Below are positions 7,645 through 12,782 of a stretch of 12,782 nucleotides of DNA, in pieces (the stretch's first letter is position 1; the number at the start of each line of letters is the position of its first letter). Under the pieces are notes generated by a model, which was not told where the DNA came from, did no database searches, and saw nothing but the letters and a program-made list of their open reading frames with translations. This DNA comes from DATBFU01 sp046735265. GTDB taxonomy: Bacteria > Acidobacteriota > Thermoanaerobaculia > UBA5066 > Gp7-AA6. Position numbers and translations under genes: made by a program. Location of the stretch: assembly GCA_046735265.1 (NCBI GenBank), contig JBKPSZ010000015.1, positions 1-12,782 of the forward strand. The letters run 5' to 3'.

Positions 7645-8649
7645 ATGGCGCGACCAACTTTCCTGTGTTCTCTCGCGATCGTTCTGGCGGCGGGGATGCT
7701 CGCCGCCGCCCCGCTCACCAACATTCACCGGATCGATCTCGTCGACGGCGGCCGGATCCTGAGCCTCGATGAGCCCGTCCGATCCGGCACGATTTTCACT
7801 TTCCACCGCTACCCGAGTGGAGAGCTTTCCGGCGTCCCCGCGGAGCTGATTGAAGGAATCGCGCGCGCGCGCGTGGCTTCGTCTCCGGCCGGCGGGATCG
7901 CGCTCAGCGCGCCGGCGCCGCCGTCGCGCGAGGGCAAGGAGCTCGAGCCCGGAGAGCTCGTCGTCCTGTCGAGCCCGACGGGAGAGGGCGCTCCGGCGAA
8001 CGAGACGTCGGATGCGACGGCGTCCGCACCCGTTCCGCAAGCTCCGCCGATGTGGAACGGATATTTCTACGGGGGCGGCGGGCCGCTCCGGACCCCGGCA
8101 AATGGAGTCGTCCTCCCTCCGGGCACGACCGTCGGAACGGACGGCCTCCTGCGCGTTCTCTCGACGACGGACATGGCCGTCAACGCGGCGGCCGCGAGCG
8201 CCGCGGCCGCGACGGCGTCCCCGCTCGTCGCTCCGAACGGATTTCCGGCGACGGCGGGAGCGGCGGTGGTCATCGGCCCGAGTGGAACACCGGTGATGAT
8301 TCCTCAGAATGGCGTCGCTTCCACGCCAACCGTACTCCCGGACGGGACGATCGTCGGCGCGACCGGAACGTCGGTCATCGGAAGCAACGGCACGCCTGTC
8401 CTCGGAACGGTTCCCGCCACGCCGGTGATCGGACCCAATGGCACACCGATCCTGGCTCCGCCTGGCCAGCCCGGCTCGACGCCGCTGGCGATCGGTCCCA
8501 ATGGCACGCCGGTCCTGGCCCCTTCGGGACAGTCCGGATCCTCCGCTCCGGCCACGGCGCCGAACGGAACCCCGAGCGCGCCGGGCCGGTCGGGTGCGCC
8601 TGCCGGATCTTCAGCTGCAGCTTCTTCCGGAGGGAGCGCGTCGCACTGA
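7645..8649 (+). CDS. Secreted Gly/Pro/Ala-rich repeat protein, function unknown
   Basis: I do not recognise a characterised family. The 334-residue product starts at ATG 7645, with GGAGG at 7634-7638 six bases upstream; the frame is open further upstream but only this start has a ribosome site and a signal peptide. Residues 1-22 look like an Sec signal with a likely cut after LAA or AAA. A short folded part follows (about 27-70, HRIDLVDGGRIL...FTFHRYPSG...VPAELI). Next comes a long low-complexity region rich in Ala, Pro, Gly, Ser and Thr. A GPNGTPVLAP-type motif recurs there: at least five copies of the IG(P/S)(N/S)GTP or APNGTP core between about 8273 and 8580. There are no cysteines in the mature region that I can see. 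It may be an extracellular or cell-surface protein. The sigma-54-like promoter suggests it is induced under a specific condition. Confidence 0.65.
   Translation: MARPTFLCSLAIVLAAGMLAAAPLTNIHRIDLVDGGRILSLDEPVRSGTIFTFHRYPSGELSGVPAELIEGIARARVASSPAGGIALSAPAPPSREGKELEPGELVVLSSPTGEGAPANETSDATASAPVPQAPPMWNGYFYGGGGPLRTPANGVVLPPGTTVGTDGLLRVLSTTDMAVNAAAASAAAATASPLVAPNGFPATAGAAVVIGPSGTPVMIPQNGVASTPTVLPDGTIVGATGTSVIGSNGTPVLGTVPATPVIGPNGTPILAPPGQPGSTPLAIGPNGTPVLAPSGQSGSSAPATAPNGTPSAPGRSGAPAGSSAAASSGGSASH
8428..8571 (+). repeat. 63-bp tandem repeat inside the secreted protein
   Basis: Units 8428-8490 and 8491-8553 encode 21-residue repeats that begin IGPNGTPILAP and IGPNGTPVLAP. A decayed third unit begins at 8554 (TAPNGTP). 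Earlier, more diverged copies of the GTP core sit near 8275-8300 and 8377-8400. The repeat stays in frame throughout, so it reflects expansion of a protein motif. Confidence 0.75.
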
Positions 8650-8725
8650 GCGCGAGCGAACGGTGGCTGCTTCTTCGGACGGAGTTCGCCGTGTAAAGTT
8701 CGACCGATCGGGAGAGACGCTTCCT
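8650..8725. other. Short gap between convergent genes
   Basis: The secreted-protein gene and the minus-strand DUF421 gene converge here. A six-base inverted repeat (GCGAAC 8656-8661 with GTTCGC 8684-8689) has a 22-base loop and no T-run. I see no convincing terminator. Confidence 0.4.
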
Positions 8726-9184
8726 TCAGGAGTTCTTCTTAACGACAGTGATCCGGCCGCTCGGCTCGAGATAGGCTTTCTCGACCCCCTCGACGTTTTC
8801 GGCGCGGATTGCTGAGATCAGCTGCTGATGCGTGATCTTCTCGGCTGCGAGCGCCTCTCGCGAGATCTCGCCGTGGTCAATCAGGAAAAGCAGCTTTCCT
8901 TCGATCCCGCTCTCGAGCCAGCGGACCCGGTACACGAGGTGGTTCAGAAAGAACATGAGGCCGAGCAGCGTAGCGGCGGAGATGGCGGCTGCCGCCAGAG
9001 ACGTATCGCCCGCATTCATGGCCGGGCCGACAGCGTGCGCGACCAGGAGGATGCCTAGAAACTCCATCGGCGTCAGCCGTCCGATCTCCTTCTTGCCGGC
9101 AACGCGCACGAGCACCAGGAGGAAGACGTAGACGAGAGCGCTCCTGGCGGCGCTCTCGAGCAGGGAGACAGTCGGATAGAACAT
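8726..9184 (-). CDS. DUF421 (YetF/YcaP-like) inner-membrane protein, short form
   Basis: A 152-residue membrane protein of the DUF421 family; its function is not established. Three hydrophobic segments are visible (about 13-29, 42-57 and 64-84), then a soluble domain from about 94 to 150 with the family's strand-turn pattern (LLFLIDHGEI, ITHQQLISAIRAENVEGVEKAYLEPSGRITVV). The GKKEIGRLTPMEF segment (30-42) between the first two helices is the family signature. Many DUF421 proteins are about 220 residues with a repeated soluble part; this is the short type with one. The start MFYPTV at 9184 is the best in-frame ATG before the first helix, although its ribosome site is weak. It lies 89 bases after the PoxB-like stop on the same strand and is probably the last gene of that operon. 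Confidence 0.8.
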   Translation of the reverse strand: MFYPTVSLLESAARSALVYVFLLVLVRVAGKKEIGRLTPMEFLGILLVAHAVGPAMNAGDTSLAAAAISAATLLGLMFFLNHLVYRVRWLESGIEGKLLFLIDHGEISREALAAEKITHQQLISAIRAENVEGVEKAYLEPSGRITVVKKNS

Positions 9185-9273
9185 GCGACTCGGTCCGGGC
9201 GCAGCGCCGCGCCGGCGCTCGGCCGAGGCAAGAGCAACCCCATGCCGACTTGGGCGGCCGCACGGGCGAGGCG

Positions 9274-11022
9274 CTAAACGAGCTCGCGGACCGTATCGGA
9301 AAGCATGGTCAGTGCGATCCGACCAGCGTGAGGCGTCCCCTTCGCGAGCGCTTCCGCGAAGCGCGCCGCCTGCTCGACCGTGATCTTCGGGGGACGGGGC
9401 GGCTCGAATGGATCGACCACGGCCTCGACGATCACCGGTCCCGGTCGGGACAGCGCCTCGGCCAGGACCGAGGGGCACTCGACGGGATCCTCGATTCGGA
9501 AGCCTTCGCCGCCGCAGGCGCGCGCGAAGGCGACGAAGTCGATGGGCTGGAGGTCGCAGCCGTACTCCGGGTTTCCGAGGAATACCATCTGCTCCCATTT
9601 GATCTGTCCCAGCGAATCGTTCTTGATCAGGACGACCTTGACCGGCAGACCGTACTTGACCGCCGTCGCGAACTCGCCCATCAACATCGTGAATCCGCCA
9701 TCGCCCACGAAGGCGACCGACTGGCGGTCGGGATACGCGATCTGTGCGGCGATCGCGTACGGAAGCCCGTTCGCCATGGACGCGAGATTTCCGGAAACCG
9801 AGAACATTTGCCCGGAGCGCGCCGGGATGTGGCGGGCGAACCAGCTCGTGATCGTGCCGGAGTCGCATGAAACGATCGCGGTCGGGGAGAGACGCCTCCC
9901 GAGCTCCGCCGCCACGACCTGCGGTTTCATCGGGCGCTCGGTCCGGCTCTCCTGCTTCGCCAGGACGTCGCGCCACTCCTTCATCCGCTCCTGCGCTCGA
10001 TCGAGAAAGCCGCGGTCCTCACGCCGGCGAAGGAGCGGGAGAAGCGCCCGTAGCGTTGCGCACGCGTCACCGACGAGGCCAACCTCGGCGGGATAGCGCA
10101 GCCCGATTCGCGCCGGATCCGTGTCGATCTGAACGGCGCGCGCGGCGCCCGGCTTCGGATAGAACTCGATATAGGGGAATGACGTCCCGACGAGGAGCAG
10201 GGTGTCGCACTCCTCGAGCGCCTCCTGAGACGGCCTCGTTCCGAGAAGGCCGATTCCTCCGGTCGTAAAGGGCGAATCGTCCGGGACGACTGCTTTGCCG
10301 AGAAGCGCCTTGACGATCGGGGCTGCGAGCCGGTCGGCGGTTTCGAGAAGCTCCTTGGTCGCTCCGAGCGCGCCGCGCCCGGCGAGGATGACGGTGCGCC
10401 GCCCCTCCGCGAGAAGCAGAGCGGCCCGCTCGATCTCGGACGGCGACGGTAGGCGTGCGCTCGTCCCGGGCACTTCGCCCGCATGGCCGGGCACGTTTCG
10501 CTTCGAGCGGTCGCTCGCGGAGGCCTCCTGGAGGTCGACGGGAAAGTTCAGGTGCGCGACACCGCGGTACGCGAGCGCCGTGCGGCAGGCGAGGCTCGCC
10601 GCGTTCTCGACATGCGCTGCGCCCATGACCCGCGCGTTGTAGACCGCCACATCCGCGAAGACGCGGTCGAGATCCACGTCCTGCTGCTGGTGGGTGTCGA
10701 TCAGGTCGTGGAAGGCGTGGCCCGTGATGGCGAGAACCGGCTGCCCGTCGAGCTTCGCGTCGTAGAGCCCGTTCAAGAGATGGACGCCGCCCGGGCCGGA
10801 GGTCGCGAGGCATACGCCGAGCCGTCCCGTGTACTTTGCGTAGCCTGTCGCCATGAACGCCGCCGATTCCTCGTGGCGCACCTGAACGAACCGGACTCGA
10901 TCCTGGCGCTTGCGCAGCGCCTCCATGATCCCGTTGATGCCGTCGCCCGGGAGACCGAAGACGACGTCGACGCCCCAGGCCTCGAGAGTTTCGACGAGCA
11001 GGTCGGCGCCAGTCATGGCCAT
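9274..11022 (-). CDS. PoxB-type thiamine-diphosphate pyruvate:quinone oxidoreductase
   Basis: ThDP- and FAD-dependent enzyme most like PoxB, which oxidises pyruvate to acetate and CO2 and gives the electrons to quinone at the membrane. It has 582 residues against 572 for E. coli PoxB. Visible in order: the N-terminal ThDP domain with catalytic Glu51 (RHEESAAF); the SGPGGVHLLNGLYD segment (75-88); the central FAD-type domain with VGTSFPYIEFYP (278-289) and QIDTDPARIG (298-307); and the C-terminal ThDP signature GDGGFTMLMGEF (440-451) closing at Asn468. The final 20 residues (HAGRIALTMLSDTVRELV) could be an amphipathic membrane-binding helix like that of PoxB. Start ATG 11022 has GGAG at 11029-11032, six bases upstream. 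The ferritin-like gene ends 18 bases before it. Acetolactate-synthase-like decarboxylases share the fold, so substrate and quinone use are inferred. Confidence 0.82.
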   Translation of the reverse strand: MAMTGADLLVETLEAWGVDVVFGLPGDGINGIMEALRKRQDRVRFVQVRHEESAAFMATGYAKYTGRLGVCLATSGPGGVHLLNGLYDAKLDGQPVLAITGHAFHDLIDTHQQQDVDLDRVFADVAVYNARVMGAAHVENAASLACRTALAYRGVAHLNFPVDLQEASASDRSKRNVPGHAGEVPGTSARLPSPSEIERAALLLAEGRRTVILAGRGALGATKELLETADRLAAPIVKALLGKAVVPDDSPFTTGGIGLLGTRPSQEALEECDTLLLVGTSFPYIEFYPKPGAARAVQIDTDPARIGLRYPAEVGLVGDACATLRALLPLLRRREDRGFLDRAQERMKEWRDVLAKQESRTERPMKPQVVAAELGRRLSPTAIVSCDSGTITSWFARHIPARSGQMFSVSGNLASMANGLPYAIAAQIAYPDRQSVAFVGDGGFTMLMGEFATAVKYGLPVKVVLIKNDSLGQIKWEQMVFLGNPEYGCDLQPIDFVAFARACGGEGFRIEDPVECPSVLAEALSRPGPVIVEAVVDPFEPPRPPKITVEQAARFAEALAKGTPHAGRIALTMLSDTVRELV

Positions 11023-11040
11023 CAGCCGCTCCGGGCCGAC

Positions 11041-11760
11041 TCAGCGGGCGGCGCGTCGAGCGGATGCCGCTTTCGCGGGTTGCCGCCGGCGGGCGGAAGC
11101 GCGCGGGCGCGCCGGGCTCTTCCGGCCGTTTCCTCTCTTGGCCGGCGTCCGGCCGTTTCGCTTGCTCGAATGCGGCATGGTCTTCCGCGCTTTCTTCGCG
11201 AGCGCCGCGCCGATCGCCGTCTTGACGTGCAGCTTTTCCTCGGGCGGCGGGAGCACCGCGGGGAAGCCGAGCGACTTCATCCATAGCTCCCGCGTCCAGC
11301 CCTGCGTGTGATACAGGTGCTCGTCCTCCTCGCTCTCGACCTCGCCGTGCGCGTCCGAGAGCGTCTTCTTCTCCTCGCCTTCCGATCTGCCCGCCGACTC
11401 GCCGATCAGCTCCCAGTTGAGGTGATCCTTCGTCTCGGCGAGGACGATGCACTCGGCTGCGACGATCTCGGCAACGCCCGGTTCCGCTTTCTGCCGTGCG
11501 ACGTTCATGGCCTGGACGAGGGACTCGCCGATGTGTCGGACGACCAGACGGCCGGGCGTCTCTTTTTCCGCGTCGAGACCGAGCGTTTCGAAGACCTCTC
11601 GGAGAATCTCCTCGTGCCTTTTGGTCTGCTCGAGATACTTCCGCCACTCCTTCTTCAGTTCCGAGTTGCGCGCGCACTCGATTGCCTGCGTGTACACCTG
11701 CACGCCGCCGATTTCGGTCTCGAGGGATTCGTACAGGAGATTCGTCACCGGCTCGTTCAT
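11041..11760 (-). CDS. Ferritin-like diiron protein with a basic histone-like tail
   Basis: A 239-residue protein in two parts. Residues 1-155 are helical and ferritin-like: Glu16 in the first helix (ETEIGGVQVY), Glu44 with His49-Glu50 in the second (YLEQTKRHEE), Glu103 or Glu109 with His113 in the third (AECIVLAETKDH) and Glu144/Glu145 with His148 in the fourth (EEDEHLYH). These are plausible diiron ligands, although the spacing is not the standard ExxH everywhere, so exact ligands are uncertain. From about residue 189 the chain becomes a disordered tail of Lys, Arg, Ala, Pro and Ser, with about 20 basic and no acidic residues in the last 51. Such tails bind DNA in bacterial histone H1-like proteins and some Dps proteins. 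A role in iron or peroxide protection near DNA is my inference. Start ATG 11760 has GGAGGA at 11765-11770. It is the first gene of a minus-strand operon. Confidence 0.75.
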   Translation of the reverse strand: MNEPVTNLLYESLETEIGGVQVYTQAIECARNSELKKEWRKYLEQTKRHEEILREVFETLGLDAEKETPGRLVVRHIGESLVQAMNVARQKAEPGVAEIVAAECIVLAETKDHLNWELIGESAGRSEGEEKKTLSDAHGEVESEEDEHLYHTQGWTRELWMKSLGFPAVLPPPEEKLHVKTAIGAALAKKARKTMPHSSKRNGRTPAKRGNGRKSPARPRASARRRQPAKAASARRAAR

Positions 11761-11783
11761 GACGTCCTCCCGCTCTGTTTCGA

Positions 11784-11799
11784 GGCAAGGGGCGTGCCA
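11784..11799 (-). promoter_or_regulatory. Sigma-54 promoter of the ferritin-poxB-DUF421 operon
   Basis: On the minus strand the bases read TGGCACGCCCCTTGCC, which fits the consensus TGGCACG-N4-TTGCW at every position but the last. The GG is at 11798-11797 and the GC at 11786-11785. The predicted transcription start is near 11773, directly ahead of the GGAGGA ribosome site (11765-11770) and the ATG at 11760. This arrangement leaves a leader of about 13 bases. Confidence 0.75.
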
Positions 11800-11801
11800 C
11801 C

Positions 11802-11832
11802 CGGAGCCGAGTCGCCGAGCGATGGCGCTCCG
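11802..11832. promoter_or_regulatory. Inverted repeat between two divergent sigma-54 promoters
   Basis: CGGAGC at 11802-11807 and GCTCCG at 11827-11832 form a six-base inverted repeat with a 19-base spacer. It lies between the minus-strand promoter (11784-11799) and the plus-strand one (11861-11876). Two divergent sigma-54 promoters would be expected to share a nearby activator site, and this is the best candidate I see, but the repeat is short. Confidence 0.3.
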
Positions 11833-11860
11833 AAAAGAGGCTCGATCCCTCCGCTGCCGC

Positions 11861-11876
11861 CGGAACGACGCTTGCA
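11861..11876 (+). promoter_or_regulatory. Sigma-54-like promoter of the Zn-dehydrogenase gene
   Basis: CGGAACGACGCTTGCA has the invariant GG (11862-11863) and GC (11874-11875) at the correct spacing and a perfect TTGCA. It differs from the consensus at the first base and the fourth base of the -24 block. The predicted transcription start near 11887 falls immediately before the GGAGG ribosome site (11890-11894) of the gene that starts at 11900. Confidence 0.55.
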
Positions 11877-11899
11877 ATGGCCCTTTGCGGGAGGAACCC

Positions 11900-12782
11900 A
11901 TGAAAGCCCTGGTCTGGAAGGGAATCGGAGAGATTCGACTCGAAGATGTGCCGGAACCGAAGATCGAGGAACCGAATGACGCTCTCGTCCGATTGACCGC
12001 GAGCGCCATCTGCGGAACGGATCTGCACTTCGTCCGTGGAACGGTCACGGGGATGAAGCCCGGGACGATCCTCGGCCACGAGGGTGTCGGCGTCGTGGAA
12101 GACGTCGGGAAGAACGTGCGCAACCTGCGCCCGGGAGATCGCGTCGTCATTCCTTCGACGATCGCCTGCGGCTACTGCTCCTATTGCCGGGACGGCTATT
12201 ACTCGCAGTGCGACAATTCGAATCCGAAGGGGGAAGGCACCGCCTTCTTCGGAGGACCGAAGTCGTCGGGCCCCTTCGACGGCCTCCAGGCCGAGATGGC
12301 GCGCGTTCCCTTCGCAAACGTCGGGCCGGTCAAGCTGCCCGAGGAGGTGAGCGACGAGCAGGCGCTGCTCCTGTCCGACATCTTTACGACCGGATACTTC
12401 GGTGCCTGTCTCGCGGAGATCGAGGCGGGCGATCCGGTCGCCGTCTTCGGCTGCGGGCCGGTCGGCCAGTTCGCGATCGCGAGCGCACGCCTCCGCGGCG
12501 CCGGCCGTATCTTCGCCGTGGATTCGATCGAGTCTCGGCTCGAGATGGCGCGGCGACAGGGAGCCGAGACCATCGACTTCCAGAGCGAGGACCCCGTGCG
12601 GGTCCTCCGCGAACTGACCGGAGGAATCGGGCCGGATCGCGTCATCGACGCGGTCGGGGTCGACGCCGAAACGGCGACGCGCGGTCCGGCGGCCCGCCAG
12701 GCAAAGAAAGAGGAGAAGGAGTTCGCGGGGGAGCGCTCGAAGGTCGCTCCCCGGGAGAACCCGGACGGAGACAGATGGGTGC
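11900..12782 (+). CDS. Zn-dependent alcohol/formaldehyde dehydrogenase-like protein (3' end missing)
   Basis: Cytoplasmic NAD-dependent medium-chain dehydrogenase; 294 residues are visible and the frame is open at the window edge. The start ATG 11900 has GGAGG five bases upstream. Catalytic zinc ligands are Cys38 (ICGTDLH) and His60-Glu61 (GHEGVG). The structural zinc site is Cys90, Cys93, Cys96 and Cys104. The Rossmann motif is GCGPVG at 184-189, with Asp208 after the second strand, which favours NAD over NADP. The LLLSDIFTTGYFGA segment (157-170) and a charged insert after the IDAVG strand (about 259-294) resemble the glutathione-independent formaldehyde dehydrogenase branch. If so, the product would be formate, the substrate of the upstream enzyme. 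Other alcohols or polyols are equally possible from sequence. It is divergent from the ferritin operon. Confidence 0.85.
   Translation, partial: MKALVWKGIGEIRLEDVPEPKIEEPNDALVRLTASAICGTDLHFVRGTVTGMKPGTILGHEGVGVVEDVGKNVRNLRPGDRVVIPSTIACGYCSYCRDGYYSQCDNSNPKGEGTAFFGGPKSSGPFDGLQAEMARVPFANVGPVKLPEEVSDEQALLLSDIFTTGYFGACLAEIEAGDPVAVFGCGPVGQFAIASARLRGAGRIFAVDSIESRLEMARRQGAETIDFQSEDPVRVLRELTGGIGPDRVIDAVGVDAETATRGPAARQAKKEEKEFAGERSKVAPRENPDGDRWV

Noticed and set aside
9185..9273. Separate sigma-54 promoter for the DUF421 gene
   Set aside because: The GGCA and TTGC blocks on the minus strand are one base off the strict spacing, or lack two -24 bases in the other alignment; read-through from the PoxB-like gene is simpler.
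10067..12079. Long minus-strand frame across the PoxB-like and ferritin-like genes
   Set aside because: It overlaps two recognised genes and runs into the divergent promoter region; its composition is that of a shadow frame.

Overview
The window comes from a GC-rich bacterium with a Gram-negative cell plan. Evidence is a Tat-exported respiratory formate dehydrogenase, an Sec-type signal peptide and several sigma-54 (-24/-12) promoter matches. The DNA does not fix the phylum. An Acidobacteriota-like lineage is my guess from the style of the secreted protein and the density of sigma-54 sites, and it is low confidence.

Layout. (1) 2-1273, +: the C-terminal three quarters or so of a CPA1-type Na+/H+ antiporter, cut by the left edge. 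(2) 1319-1795, +: a small DUF1348/NTF2-like protein, followed by a strong hairpin at 1802-1831. (3) 1859-7411, +: a sigma-54 promoter and a four-gene formate dehydrogenase-N operon: alpha, beta (four 4Fe-4S clusters), gamma (cytochrome b) and the assembly factor FdhE. The alpha gene is one selenoprotein gene running from 1893 to 4973. Its in-frame UGA at 2466-2468 is the selenocysteine codon and a SECIS hairpin follows directly; a standard gene caller would split it in two. (4) 7605-8649, +: another sigma-54-like promoter and an unrecognised secreted, Gly/Pro/Ala-rich protein with tandem repeats. (5) 11760 down to 8726, minus strand: a probable three-gene operon of a ferritin-like protein with a histone-like basic tail, a PoxB-type pyruvate:quinone oxidoreductase and a short DUF421 membrane protein, with a near-perfect sigma-54 promoter in front. 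(6) 11861-12782, +: a Zn-dependent alcohol/formaldehyde dehydrogenase-like gene, divergent from (5), with its own sigma-54-like site and cut by the right edge.

How the genes fit together. Two of the enzymes take electrons from small C1/C2 compounds: formate at the periplasmic face (FdnGHI) and pyruvate at the cytoplasmic face (PoxB-like). Both probably reduce the quinone pool. The Zn dehydrogenase could make formate or oxidise an alcohol or aldehyde. Four separate transcription units carry sigma-54 signatures at suitable distances from their start codons. The most interesting reading of the window is therefore a local cluster of sigma-54-controlled energy and stress genes rather than a new defence or mobile system. 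I see no mobile element, CRISPR array, tRNA or rRNA.
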